From positions 682,001 to 746,000 of the forward strand of contig NZ_FXZC01000001.1 in assembly GCF_900169275.1 (NCBI RefSeq): DNA of 64,000 bases. The letters are read 5' to 3'. This document shows, piece by piece, positions 43,177-51,661 of the stretch. The notes under the pieces are model-generated. The model saw only the letters and a program-made list of their open reading frames with translations. It did no database searches and was not told where the DNA came from. The translations under genes and the position numbers were made by a program. This DNA comes from Brevibacterium casei CIP 102111. GTDB taxonomy: Bacteria > Actinomycetota > Actinomycetes > Actinomycetales > Brevibacteriaceae. Position 1 is the first letter of the stretch, and each line of letters opens with the position of its first letter.

Positions 43177-43926
43177 GTGGAACCCGTCGTCGTGCTCATC
43201 CTCGCCGCAGTCTTCGTCGGAGCACTCTCACAGCGGGTGACGGGGATGGGGTTCGGGCTGGTCAGCGGACCGTTCCTCGTCCTCCTTCTCGACCCGGTCT
43301 CCGGCGTCATCCTCGTCAACCTCTGCGGGATCATCGCCAGCGGCACGGTCTTCGCGCGGACGTGGCGCGAGGTCGAGTGGCCGGTGTTCTGGAAGCTGGC
43401 CGTGGGCACCGTGGCCGGGACCGTGCCCGGAGCGCTCCTGACGACCGCACTGCCGACGGCGCCGCTGCAGATCCTCATCGGAGCGCTCATCATCACCTCG
43501 CTCGCCGTCTCCCTCATCATCGGCCGCTTCGGCGCGACGATCCCTGCGAACTTCGGGACGCAGTTCACCTCGGGGTTCGTCTCCGGGACGATGTCGGCGG
43601 CCGCCGGTGCCGGCGGACCTGCGGTGAGCGCCTATGCGGTGCTCACCCGGTGGGAGCAGCGGCCGTTCGCCGCGACCCTGCAGCCGTTCCTCGTCGTCGG
43701 CACCGGGTCGGCGATCCTCGCGAAGGCCCTCCTCGACGAAGGGGCCTGGCCGCGGCTCGACCCGACGATCTGGGTGGGGATCGGAATCGTGCTCGTCGCC
43801 GGCCTCCTCGGCGGGGATCTGCTGGCGCGGAGGCTGCCGCCGACGACGGCGAGGATCGCGATGATCGTCCTCGCCTTCGGTGGGGGAGCGGCGACTCTGG
43901 CCAAGGGGCTGGGGTTGTTCGGGTGA
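43177..43926 (+). CDS. TauE/SafE-family membrane exporter
   Basis: 249 residues, about 7-8 TM helices. The family signature segment GMGFGLVSGPFLVLLLDPVSGVILVNLCGI is near the N terminus and FVSGTMSAAAGAGGPAVSAYAVL in the second repeat. TauE/SafE proteins move sulfite or organosulfonates. No sulfur genes are nearby, so the substrate is open. It starts at GTG 43177 with TAGACT (43164-43169) 7 nt upstream: leaderless. Divergent from DUF1707. Confidence 0.9.
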   Translation: MEPVVVLILAAVFVGALSQRVTGMGFGLVSGPFLVLLLDPVSGVILVNLCGIIASGTVFARTWREVEWPVFWKLAVGTVAGTVPGALLTTALPTAPLQILIGALIITSLAVSLIIGRFGATIPANFGTQFTSGFVSGTMSAAAGAGGPAVSAYAVLTRWEQRPFAATLQPFLVVGTGSAILAKALLDEGAWPRLDPTIWVGIGIVLVAGLLGGDLLARRLPPTTARIAMIVLAFGGGAATLAKGLGLFG

Positions 43927-44067
43927 ACCGCCTCGGCGGGGAATCGGAACGGGCACGCGCAGGCAAAGGGCGGCTGGGACTGAGGGCGCATAGGGGCGCG
44001 GCTCAGTCGCTTGCCAGTTTCATCGGGCATACTGGGCAGTGTTCCGTCCATCTGGGAGGCAGAGATC

Positions 44068-44910
44068 GTGGGAACAGTTTTCCTGTTCATACTCATCGTC
44101 CTCGGGGCCATCTTCTTCATCGGCCACCGCAAGGAGAAGAAACGTCAGAAGGAGCTCCACGCCGCGGAGCTCGCGCAGGTGAAGAAAGCTGCGGAAGAGG
44201 ACGTCACCGAATTCGGCGAAGAGGTCGCCGAACTCGACATCCTCACGTCCGGGGTCGAACTCGACACCGGCGGATCGCAGGACTACAAGCAGGCGCTCGA
44301 TTCCTACGATGTGGCGAAGGAGACCCTCGAGAAGGTCGAGGAGCCCACTGACATCCGTCACGTCACCGAGGCGCTCGAAGACGGCCGCTACGCCGCGAAG
44401 TGCGTGCGTGCCCGCGTCGAGGGCAAGCCGCTTCCCGTGAGGCGCCCGCCGTGCTTCTTCAACCCGCAGCACGGACCTTCGGTCGAGGACATCGACTGGG
44501 CTCCCGCCGGCGGTCAGCTGCGCCCGGTCCCCGTGTGCGCCGCCGATGCCGAGCGCGTCGCCGTCGGCGCCGAACCCGCGGTCCGCAAGGTCGTCACCGG
44601 TGACGGTCACACGCGTCGCGCCTACTGGGAGGCCGGCCCGGCCTACGCCGAGTACAACCGCGGCTACTTCAACTCCTACGCCGGCTCCGGCCTGCTGCCA
44701 GGTGTCCTCATGGGCGCCATGCTCTTCGGCGGCATGGGCGGCGGCTGGGACGGCTCGTACGCCGAGGGCTACCAGGACGGCATGGGTGCCGACGGCGAAG
44801 ACGCCGGCGGCGGCGATGTCGGCGGTGGTGACGGCGGCGGATTCTTCGGCGGAGGCGACGGTGGTGACGGCGGAGGACTCTTCGGCGACTTCGGAGGCTT
44901 CGACTTCTGA
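44068..44910 (+). CDS. Hypothetical Gly-rich membrane protein
   Basis: 280 residues from GTG 44068 (GGGAGG 8 nt upstream). One N-terminal TM (about 2-18), then a charged coiled-coil-like region (20-100), then a conserved-looking block with CVRARVEGKPLPVRRPPCFFNPQHGPSVEDIDWAP and VPVCAADAERV (three Cys). A hydrophobic Gly-rich stretch follows (LLPGVLMGAMLFGG), and the C-terminal 60 residues are almost only Gly, Asp and Phe. The CFFNPQHGPS block recalls uncharacterised actinobacterial membrane proteins. Its stop overlaps the S4 gene start. Function not recognised. Confidence 0.75.
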   Translation: MGTVFLFILIVLGAIFFIGHRKEKKRQKELHAAELAQVKKAAEEDVTEFGEEVAELDILTSGVELDTGGSQDYKQALDSYDVAKETLEKVEEPTDIRHVTEALEDGRYAAKCVRARVEGKPLPVRRPPCFFNPQHGPSVEDIDWAPAGGQLRPVPVCAADAERVAVGAEPAVRKVVTGDGHTRRAYWEAGPAYAEYNRGYFNSYAGSGLLPGVLMGAMLFGGMGGGWDGSYAEGYQDGMGADGEDAGGGDVGGGDGGGFFGGGDGGDGGGLFGDFGGFDF

Positions 44911-45128
44911 TGGACGTCGTTCCGATCCGTGACGAGTCGATCAGGCTCGGCCAGCTCCTCAAACTCCACGGCGTCGCCGAACACGGCGCGATGGCCAAGG
45001 ATCTCATCGCCGCCGGTGACGTCTTCGTCAACGGCGAGGTCGAGACCCGCCGAGGAGCGACCATCCGTCCCGGTGACCGTGTCGAGGCGCTCGGCGAGGT
45101 CTTCGAGGTCCGAGCAGAGACGGACTGA
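44910..45128 (+). CDS. S4-domain RNA-binding protein
   Basis: 72 residues, essentially one S4 domain: IRLGQLLKLHGVAEHGAMAKDLIAAGDVFVNGEVETRRGATIRPGDRVEALGE. This matches small YaaA/RlbA-type S4 proteins that bind structured RNA, sometimes on the ribosome. The ATG shares one base with the preceding stop (TGATG), so it is coupled to the Gly-rich protein gene. Confidence 0.92.
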   Translation: MDVVPIRDESIRLGQLLKLHGVAEHGAMAKDLIAAGDVFVNGEVETRRGATIRPGDRVEALGEVFEVRAETD

Positions 45129-45177
45129 GGAATGTCGGTCCCGTCCGCACCGAACTGAGCACAGCGAGTCGATCGCC

Positions 45178-45816
45178 GTGCCTGCTGAGTCCTCGTCGGA
45201 CCGGTCGGGTGCGGCGATCGACTGCGTCTACCCGTTCCAGGGTCGGTGGCTGGTCCAGAACAGCCCTGCCGACCGTGTGCCCAGCCACGGCACCACGCTC
45301 TTCGGCAGCGCACATGCGATCGACTTCGTCCCCGTCGATGCGGGCGGGCGATCCGCTCCCTTCACCGTCGCCGCGCTGTTGCGCACGGAGGTTCCTGAGC
45401 ACTTCCCCGGCTTCGGTCGCAGGCTCTGCTCACCGGCGCACGGGGCGATCATCGTCGTCGAGGACAGCCTCGCCGATCACCGGACCCATCGCGGATTCCC
45501 CTCGCTGCTCTACGCAGCCTCCCAGCGCACCAGGTTGGCCGGCGGGTGGCGGGAACTGGCAGGCAATCACATCGTCATCGCCCTCGGCTCGGCCTTCGTC
45601 GTCCTCTGCCACCTGCAGCAGCACAGCGCCATGGTGGTGCCCAGGCAGTCCGTGACCCCCGGTGAGCCGGTGGCCAGGGTCGGCAACTCCGGAAACAGCA
45701 CCGAACCCCATGTGCACGTGCAGGCTGTCGATCGGCTCGACTTCGACAACGCGCAACCGGTGCCGATGAGCTTCGCCGGGGGAATGCCGCGAAGCGGCGA
45801 GATCATCTCCGTGTGA
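45178..45816 (+). CDS. M23-family (LytM-like) metallopeptidase, no signal peptide
   Basis: 212 residues from GTG 45178 (start uncertain). The M23 zinc site is present: H-x3-D in GSAHAIDFVPVD and H-x-H in EPHVHVQAVD, with GNSGNS between as usual. Such enzymes cleave peptidoglycan cross-bridges, but no signal peptide or TM is visible, so it may be cytosolic or act on another substrate. The fold is also shorter than in secreted M23 proteins. It follows the S4 gene by about 50 bp and is convergent with pspAB. Confidence 0.82.
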   Translation: MPAESSSDRSGAAIDCVYPFQGRWLVQNSPADRVPSHGTTLFGSAHAIDFVPVDAGGRSAPFTVAALLRTEVPEHFPGFGRRLCSPAHGAIIVVEDSLADHRTHRGFPSLLYAASQRTRLAGGWRELAGNHIVIALGSAFVVLCHLQQHSAMVVPRQSVTPGEPVARVGNSGNSTEPHVHVQAVDRLDFDNAQPVPMSFAGGMPRSGEIISV

Positions 45817-45822
45817 GTATGC

Positions 45823-46419
45823 TCAGCCCTCGAGGGCGCGGGGAGTCTCGTCGAGTCCGGGCGCGTCCCAGAGCGGGGACCAGCGCGACATGTCGTCCTC
45901 GAAGGGCAGCTCACCGGAGAGGATGCCCTTGACCTGGATCTCGAGCGCGTTGTCCCGCTGCCGGGGACCGGTCGGCGCGAAGGGGTAGAACGTGCCGCGC
46001 TTGTACTGGTAGACGAGCGCCAGCCGCCTGCCGTCCGAGTGCGCGAAGTACACGGTCGAGCACAGGAGCATCGTGTCGAAGCCCTGGTTGACCAGCGCCG
46101 CGTTGACGGCGTGGAGGTTCGTCACGAGGTTGACCACCTCGGCGTCGGAATCGGTGACGACCTGCCAGGTGTAGCCGAAGCCGTCGTTCGTTTGCCGCAC
46201 GCTCGCGGCCGGGTCGGAGCTGATGAGCGCGACGCTCTCTGCCTCGGCGGAATCGAAGGCCGCACCTTCGACCTGGCGGAACACGACCGCACCGACACCG
46301 GTGGGGACGAAACCGGTGGCCGCCTGCAGGGTGAGTGCCGCAGGCGGCAGAGCGAAGAGGTCGTCGAGGTTGGCGCGCTTCGGCTTGGAGCGGCCGAGGA
46401 TGGCGTCGAAGAAGCCCAT
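45823..46419 (-). CDS. pspAB: PspA-associated protein PspAB
   Basis: 198 residues, a soluble alpha/beta protein: MGFFDAILGRSKPKRANLDDLFALPPAALTLQ at the start and FDTMLLCSTVYFAHSDGRRLALVYQYKRGTFYPFAP later. This matches the PspAB family encoded with PspA and PspAA in actinobacteria. It is last in the order pspA-pspAA-htpX-pspAB, 66 bp after htpX. Biochemical role unknown; association with the PspA membrane-stress system is from conserved gene order. Confidence 0.85.
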   Translation of the reverse strand: MGFFDAILGRSKPKRANLDDLFALPPAALTLQAATGFVPTGVGAVVFRQVEGAAFDSAEAESVALISSDPAASVRQTNDGFGYTWQVVTDSDAEVVNLVTNLHAVNAALVNQGFDTMLLCSTVYFAHSDGRRLALVYQYKRGTFYPFAPTGPRQRDNALEIQVKGILSGELPFEDDMSRWSPLWDAPGLDETPRALEG

Positions 46420-46485
46420 GGGTCTCCTAATGGGTGTCGGTGGTGGTGCCCGGAGCCGACAGCGGCCCGAGCCGGGCGCGGTCGG

Positions 46486-47397
46486 TCATTCCGGCTTCGA
46501 GAGCTGCGCGGAGATCTTCGCCAGCTGGGCGAGCCGCTTGTCGAGCGAGGGGTGGGTGGAGAAGAGCTCCCCGAATCCGGAGCTGCCATGTGCGGCGGGG
46601 ATGAGGGCGAGATGGTTCGCCGAGGCGGTCTCGCGCAGGTCCTTTTCCGGGATCCTGTTCATGTCCCCGCTCAGCTTCGTCAGCGCCGAGGCCAGCACCG
46701 AGGGTCGACCCGTGAGGAGGGCCGCGGCCCGATCGGCCGCGAGCTCGCGGTAGCGGGAGAGGCTGCGGATGAGGAGGAACGAGAGACCGTAGACGACGGC
46801 GCCGACGAGGATGAAGAGCAACTGGATGGGGATGCCGCCGTTGTTGTCGCGGCGTCCGCCGAGGGTCATGTAGTACCCGGCGCGCATCATCAGGGCGGCG
46901 ACGACGCCGGTGACCCCGGCGACCGTCATCACGGTGACGTCACGGTGGGCGACGTGGGAGAGCTCGTGGGCGAGGACGACCTCGACCTCCTCTCGGTCGA
47001 GCTTCTCGAGCAGGCCTCGGGTCACGCAGACGACCGAGCGTTTGGGGGAGCGCCCGGTGGCGAAGGCGTTGGGCACGGCCGAGTTGGACACGGCCACCCG
47101 CGGCTTCGTCGAATCCGAGAGCTGCGTGAGCCGGTCGATCATCGTGTGGAGCTCGGGTGCCTCCTCGGGGGAGACCTCTCTGGCGCCCATCGCCTTCATC
47201 GCGATCGAGTCGGAGAAGTACCACTGGAAGAAGAACGCCCCGATGCTCACGAGCACGGCGATGATGACACCGGTCGTGCTTCCGCCGAGCATCCACCAGA
47301 CAGCGAGGATGAGCACGACGTAGATGAGCCCGTTGAGGAAGATCGTCCACCCCATCCGCATGGTGAGTCCGTTGTCCTTGACGAAGCGGTTCGACAT
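46486..47397 (-). CDS. htpX: HtpX-family membrane zinc metalloprotease
   Basis: 303 residues from MSNRFVKDNGL (ATG 47397). Two N-terminal TMs (about 16-58), catalytic VVLAHELSHVAHRD (HExxH), two more TMs, and the third ligand in YRELAADRAAALLTGRPS (E of ELAAD). HtpX degrades misfolded membrane proteins. It lies inside the Psp operon, between pspAA and pspAB, consistent with a membrane-stress role. Upstream start options (47436) would add a short unrelated leader. Confidence 0.94.
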   Translation of the reverse strand: MSNRFVKDNGLTMRMGWTIFLNGLIYVVLILAVWWMLGGSTTGVIIAVLVSIGAFFFQWYFSDSIAMKAMGAREVSPEEAPELHTMIDRLTQLSDSTKPRVAVSNSAVPNAFATGRSPKRSVVCVTRGLLEKLDREEVEVVLAHELSHVAHRDVTVMTVAGVTGVVAALMMRAGYYMTLGGRRDNNGGIPIQLLFILVGAVVYGLSFLLIRSLSRYRELAADRAAALLTGRPSVLASALTKLSGDMNRIPEKDLRETASANHLALIPAAHGSSGFGELFSTHPSLDKRLAQLAKISAQLSKPE

Positions 47398-47542
47398 CGT
47401 GGGTCCTCTCTGGGTTGTGCGCATCCGGCCCATCACCTGGCATCAGGCGACGGGCCGGAAATCGTGGAGTCGAGGTCGGATGGACCGGGCGGCTGCGGGG
47501 CGGAGAGCCGGACTGCAGCCTCGGCGGTCGGGCGGACCGGAC

Positions 47543-47830
47543 TCAGGCAGGGTCGGGGATGAACCCCTCGCCGGTGAGCAGCTCGGAGATCTCCTCGAGG
47601 GTGGCGTCGACGAAGGGGACGACGACGTCGCTCGTGCCGAGGAAGTCGTCGGAGACGGGCTTGCCGTGGCTGACGACGTAGTCGTGGAGCTCCTGCAGTG
47701 CGGTGCGGGCCTCCTCCGTGTCACCGGATTCGACAGCGTGCTCGACCTGGTTGTCGTACTTCTGCAGAAGCGCCTGATCGACGTCGGCGACGTCGAACTG
47801 ACCCTCGCCCATGATCCGGATGATCATCAC
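47543..47830 (-). CDS. pspAA: PspA-associated protein PspAA
   Basis: 95 residues: MMIIRIMGEGQFDVADVDQALLQKYDNQVEHAVESGDTEEARTALQELHDYV and a conserved C-terminal ELLTGEGFIPDP. This is the PspAA family, almost always next to pspA in actinobacteria. The start overlaps the end of pspA by 4 bp (ATGA). Role unknown beyond genetic linkage with PspA. Confidence 0.9.
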   Translation of the reverse strand: MMIIRIMGEGQFDVADVDQALLQKYDNQVEHAVESGDTEEARTALQELHDYVVSHGKPVSDDFLGTSDVVVPFVDATLEEISELLTGEGFIPDPA

Positions 47831-48570
47831 TGGCCCTCGCCTTCGAGCGACTTCTGGTCCTTCTTCTCGCCGGCCGGAAGAGACTCGCGCATGCGGGCGA
47901 GCTCCATCTCGACGTCGTTCTCGCTCGAGAGCGCATCGAGCTGGGCGCTGATGTCGTCCTTCCGCGTCCCGGTGACGTCATCGAGGGCGCCGGAGGCGAT
48001 GAGCTCGTCGACGGCACCGGCCCGGGCCTGCAGGGCCGCGGTCTTGTCCTCCGCGCGCTGCACGGCGAGGCCGACATCGCCGAGCTCTTCGGAGATGCCG
48101 GAGAACGCCTCGCCGATCTTCGACTGCGCCTCGGCGGCGGTGTACGTCGCCTTGATGGTCTCCTTGCGCGTGCGGAACGCATCGACCTTCGCCTGGAGGC
48201 GCTGGGAGGCCAGCGTGAGCTTCTGCTCCTCGCCCTGGAGACCCTCATGCTGGGTCTGGAGATCGGTGATCTGCTGGCTCAGCCCGGACTTGCGGGTGAG
48301 CGCTTCGCGCGCAAGGTCCTCGCGTCCGATCTCCATCGCCTTCTGCGCCTGGCCGGAGAGCTTGTTCTGCTGCTGCTCGAGCTGGTTGATCTGCAGTTCG
48401 AGGCGCTTGCGGCTGGTCGCGACGTCGGCAACGCCGCGGCGCACCTTCTGCAGCAGTTCGAGCTGCTTCTGGTACGAGTAGTCGAGGGTTTCGTTGGGGT
48501 TCTCGGCCTTGTCGAGGGCCTTGTTCGCCTTCGCTCCGAAGATCGTCGCGATTCGTTGGAAGATGCTCAC
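47827..48570 (-). CDS. pspA: PspA/IM30/Vipp1-family membrane-stress protein
   Basis: 247 residues from GTG 48570 (GGAG 9 nt upstream). The N-terminal amphipathic helix is SIFQRIATIFGAKANKALDKAENP, followed by a long coiled coil (about 25-225), as in the ESCRT-III-like PspA family that polymerises on damaged membranes. The open frame upstream has no family similarity. It is the first gene of the operon with pspAA, htpX and pspAB. A 7-bp-arm dyad (48669-48690) lies about 100 bp upstream. Confidence 0.94.
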   Translation of the reverse strand: MSIFQRIATIFGAKANKALDKAENPNETLDYSYQKQLELLQKVRRGVADVATSRKRLELQINQLEQQQNKLSGQAQKAMEIGREDLAREALTRKSGLSQQITDLQTQHEGLQGEEQKLTLASQRLQAKVDAFRTRKETIKATYTAAEAQSKIGEAFSGISEELGDVGLAVQRAEDKTAALQARAGAVDELIASGALDDVTGTRKDDISAQLDALSSENDVEMELARMRESLPAGEKKDQKSLEGEGQ

Positions 48571-48884
48571 CGTTGTCGACTCCTGCTCTGGTCCTGATCC
48601 GGCGAGCGCGGAACGGAAACCTCCCATCCAGGAGTCTCCCGGCCTCGATCGCCGTGAACTTATCGCCTTCAGCCTACTCATAAAGGCTGATAGTTTCCCA
48701 GATGCAGACGAGGAAACAGGGACAGATCGGTCCGCGTGTCGCGCCCGGCGCAGCCCCCGGCCACGGTGCTCGAGAGTGCGCAGGAAGCGTGGGCGGGCGG
48801 GCCCCGGGACGACCGCAACCGGGTGCGCCGAGGAGCATCCGGCCGGGGTCGCTCGGCGGGGCCGGCACCGATCGGTGGGCTGAC
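48571..48884. other. 314-bp spacer between WXG100 and pspA
   Basis: No gene seen. On the minus strand it holds the pspA leader and promoter with the dyad TCAGCCT-N8-AGGCTGA (48669-48690) in an AT-rich island, then a GC-rich segment (48760-48880) after the WXG100 stop with several short inverted repeats that may serve as its terminator. Confidence 0.5.
48669..48690. promoter_or_regulatory. Candidate pspA operator/promoter dyad
   Basis: TCAGCCT (48669-48675) and AGGCTGA (48684-48690) form a perfect dyad with an 8-bp spacer. On the minus strand a TAGGCT -10-like box (48671-48676) is inside it, so a bound protein would block the promoter. Confidence 0.5.
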
Positions 48885-49172
48885 TCACGGAGCGAAGAGC
48901 CGCGAGTTCGCCGCCTCCACCTCCGAGTACTGGGCCGCCGCGGTGCCGAGGGCACCGTGGATGGAGTTGAGCGACTCGAAGAGCTGCTTCTGCGCGCCCT
49001 CCCACTGGTTGATGACCGCCTGGAAGTTCTGTGCCGCGCTGCCCTTCCAGCACTCCTGCAGCGTGAGCAGGTTGCGCAGCATCGTGTTCGACTCCGTTAC
49101 GAGGGCCTGCGACGAGGCGGCGGTGGCGGTGGCTGCGGACGAGACGCGCTCGGCGTCGACTTCGAAACTCAT
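48885..49172 (-). CDS. WXG100-family type VII secretion substrate
   Basis: 95 residues, two helices with the hairpin motif W-K-G in LLTLQECWKGSAAQNFQAV. GGAGAAGGAG gives a strong Shine-Dalgarno before ATG 49172. WXG100 proteins are exported by ESX/T7SS machines as dimers. No EccC-type ATPase or partner gene is in the window, so this is an orphan by position; it sits between the HtrA/two-component locus and the Psp operon on the same strand. A perfect hairpin (49274-49310) separates it from htrA. Confidence 0.9.
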   Translation of the reverse strand: MSFEVDAERVSSAATATAASSQALVTESNTMLRNLLTLQECWKGSAAQNFQAVINQWEGAQKQLFESLNSIHGALGTAAAQYSEVEAANSRLFAP

Positions 49173-49273
49173 GGCTTCTCCTTCTCCTGCGATGGTCGCC
49201 ACCGCGAGAGGCGATGGTCGTGGGGGCAGGGTCCAGCGTTGCCTGATCCACGACCGCGGGCAAGGCGGACGAC

Positions 49274-49310
49274 GAAGGGTGTGGACGGTCCCTGACCGTC
49301 CACACCCTTC
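49274..49310 (-). terminator. 17-bp perfect hairpin between htrA and WXG100
   Basis: GAAGGGTGTGGACGGTC (49274-49290) and its exact complement (49294-49310) flank a 3-nt loop. On the minus strand it lies downstream of htrA and upstream of the WXG100 promoter. There is no U-run. Probable terminator of the regulator-kinase-htrA operon. Confidence 0.75.
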
Positions 49311-49431
49311 CAGCACATGAGTGCCGGATCTGTCCCCAGGCGCTGGCACACAGGTGATCGCACCCGTCCGCCTCACCCGGTACCCGGCCTCACCCGAGCA
49401 CCCGACTCACACCCTGGCCGCTCTCCTCAGG

Positions 49432-49485
49432 GGAGGATGAGCACTCCCTGGAGGATGAGCCCTCACTGGAGGATGAGCGAGACCG
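49432..49485 (-). repeat. Three 18-bp direct repeats over the htrA stop codon
   Basis: Units start at 49432, 49450 and 49468, each beginning GGAGGATGAGC. The last unit encodes the final residues of HtrA (LILQ-stop); the other two repeat that ending beyond the stop. It looks like a local tandem duplication of the 3' end. Confidence 0.75.
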
Positions 49486-51661
49486 AGAGCTTCTGCTCCT
49501 GACCTCCGCGGACGATGGTGAACTCGACCGGGGTGTTCACCGGCTGTGCGCGGACGAGGGCCTGGAGCGAGATCGCGCTCGTCACCTTCGTGTCGCCCAC
49601 TGCGATGACGTCGTCACCGTCCTGGAACCCTGCCTTGGCGGCAGGAGAACCCGGCTCGACGGCCTGCACCTTGGCGCTGGCGCGGGTGATCCCACCGGTG
49701 TTGATCTGTCCGTCGGTGAGCCGGACGCCGAGGAACGGGTGCTGAGCCTTGCCGGTGGCGATGAGCTGATCGGCGATCATCACCGCCTGCGAGGCGGGGA
49801 TGGCGAAGCCGATGCCGATCGACCCCGACTGCTGACCTTCCTCACCCTGGCCGAGCGACGCCGCAGCGGAGTTGACGCCGATGAAGTTGCCGTTGCCGTC
49901 GACGAGCGGGCCGCCCGAGTTGCCGGGATTGATCGCCGCGTCCGTCTGGATCGCGTTGGTGATCGTCAGCTCCTTCTGCTGCGAGGACGCGTCATCGCCG
50001 ATGTTCTCCGTGGTCACGGGTCGGTCGAGGGCCGAGACGATGCCGGTCGTCACCGAGTCGGCGAGTCCCAGCGGATTGCCGAGCGCCATCACCGGATCGC
50101 CGACGCTCAGCGCCTTCGAATCGCCGATCGGCAGCGGCTTGACGCCTTCGGGAACCTGGTCGAGCTTGATGATCGCGATGTCGGTCGAGGGATCCCGGCC
50201 GACGATCTCGGCCTTCATCGTCGCACCGTTCTTCATCGTCACCGTGAGCTCGCCGCCCGGAGTGTCCGAGGGGGCGACGACGTGGTTGTTCGTGATGACG
50301 TGGCCCTGATCGTCGTAGAGGGAGCCCGATCCGAGGGCGACGACGCGACCGTTCGCGGCGGCTTGGATCGAGACGACGCTTTCGGATGCGGACTTCGCGA
50401 CCTCGGTCCAGTCCGGCGTCTCGATCGTCTGCTCGGCGACCTTCCTCGACTCGGTGCCTTCCTGCATCGCGCTCACCGCATAGCTGCCGCCGAACGCCGC
50501 ACCCCCGCCGAGGAGGGCGGCGATGAGGGCGATGGCGATCGTCGCGCCCCACCCCGGTCCGCGCTTCTCCCGCCGAGGCTGCTGACCGCCTCCGTACGGA
50601 CCCTGACCTCCGGAGCCGTAGGAGTCGGTGGCGTAGGGGCTGGCGCCCGCCGAGGCATACTGGCTCTGCCCGGAGGCGCCGTACTGGCCCTGACCACTCG
50701 TGTCGTACTGGCCGCCCGAGCCGTAGGACCCGGTCGATGATCCGTACTGACCGGAGCCGGCGGATCCGTACTGGGCTGAGCCGGTGGATCCGTACTGACC
50801 GGCTGCGGCGCCCGGCTGACCGGAGGCTCCGGCACCGGGGTAGCCGCTGGACGATCCCGGCTGGGAGCCGTGGGGACCAGGCGCTCCGTATGCGGCTGAG
50901 TCCTGCTGACCGGTGGCGCCGGAGCCCTGGTGTCCGGCCGCGTAGCCGGCGGCGGCACCGAAGCCCGCAGCTGCTGCGCCGCCCGAAACATTCGACGACT
51001 GACCCGGGGCGATCGATGACTGACCCGGTGCGTTCGACGACCGGCCCTGGGAGTCCGACGGGGTGCCGGGGGAGGGGTGTCCGCCGGTGGCGCTGCCCTG
51101 CGCGCTCGAGTCGTAGCCGCGCGATTGACCGTAGCCCGACTGGCTGGTGTTGCCCGACTGACCGTGGCCGCCGGTCTGACCGTAGCCGCTGGACGGGTTG
51201 TGCGTGCCACCCTGATTCGATCCGTACGTGCCGCCCTGACCGGTGGAGGCACCGCTGCCCCGGCCGTTGCCGTCCACAGGGTTCTGAACATAGGTCGGCT
51301 GGACGCGGGTCCGGTCGTCTCCACCCGAGGCGCCGAAACCGGTCGTCGCCGGGTAGCTGCGGGTCGACTCATCGGATCGAGGGCCCGCCTGTCCGGAACC
51401 CTGGCCGTAGCCGGAGCTCGACGACCCCGACCCCTGACCCGACTGGCCCTGGGTCGGCTGGCCTGAGCCCTGGCCCGGCTGGGACGTGTCGGGTCCCGAC
51501 GGATAGGAGTCCCGCCTCGGCGAGGTCGAGTCCGACCGGTCGGCAACCGAATCGCTGGGGAAGGTGCGGGGGACCTCGGAGGAGCGACGAGGGAACGTGC
51601 GGTAGTCGTCGTCTCCGTGCCTGCCCCGGTTCCGGGGAGTGTTACCGTCGTTGCTGCTCAT
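49463..51661 (-). CDS. HtrA/PepD-like membrane serine protease with PDZ and long low-complexity N terminus
   Basis: 732 residues. Residues about 1-370 are cytoplasmic and dominated by Gly, Ser, Gln and Tyr, with many QYG/GYG repeats. One TM follows (about 375-400). The trypsin-like domain has His in VITNNHVV (about 457), Asp in STDIAIIKLD (about 494) and Ser in NPGNSGGPL (about 580). A PDZ domain follows (about 630-725) with AKAGFQDGDDVIAVGD. Mycobacterial PepD, encoded next to MprAB, has the same design. It overlaps the kinase gene by 4 bp (ATGA), so it belongs to the regulator-kinase-protease operon. Confidence 0.93.
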   Translation of the reverse strand: MSSNDGNTPRNRGRHGDDDYRTFPRRSSEVPRTFPSDSVADRSDSTSPRRDSYPSGPDTSQPGQGSGQPTQGQSGQGSGSSSSGYGQGSGQAGPRSDESTRSYPATTGFGASGGDDRTRVQPTYVQNPVDGNGRGSGASTGQGGTYGSNQGGTHNPSSGYGQTGGHGQSGNTSQSGYGQSRGYDSSAQGSATGGHPSPGTPSDSQGRSSNAPGQSSIAPGQSSNVSGGAAAAGFGAAAGYAAGHQGSGATGQQDSAAYGAPGPHGSQPGSSSGYPGAGASGQPGAAAGQYGSTGSAQYGSAGSGQYGSSTGSYGSGGQYDTSGQGQYGASGQSQYASAGASPYATDSYGSGGQGPYGGGQQPRREKRGPGWGATIAIALIAALLGGGAAFGGSYAVSAMQEGTESRKVAEQTIETPDWTEVAKSASESVVSIQAAANGRVVALGSGSLYDDQGHVITNNHVVAPSDTPGGELTVTMKNGATMKAEIVGRDPSTDIAIIKLDQVPEGVKPLPIGDSKALSVGDPVMALGNPLGLADSVTTGIVSALDRPVTTENIGDDASSQQKELTITNAIQTDAAINPGNSGGPLVDGNGNFIGVNSAAASLGQGEEGQQSGSIGIGFAIPASQAVMIADQLIATGKAQHPFLGVRLTDGQINTGGITRASAKVQAVEPGSPAAKAGFQDGDDVIAVGDTKVTSAISLQALVRAQPVNTPVEFTIVRGGQEQKLSVSLILQ

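Noticed and set aside
48885-49172. Complete type VII secretion locus
   Set aside because: Only one WXG100 gene is present; no EccC, EccD or mycosin gene is in the window.
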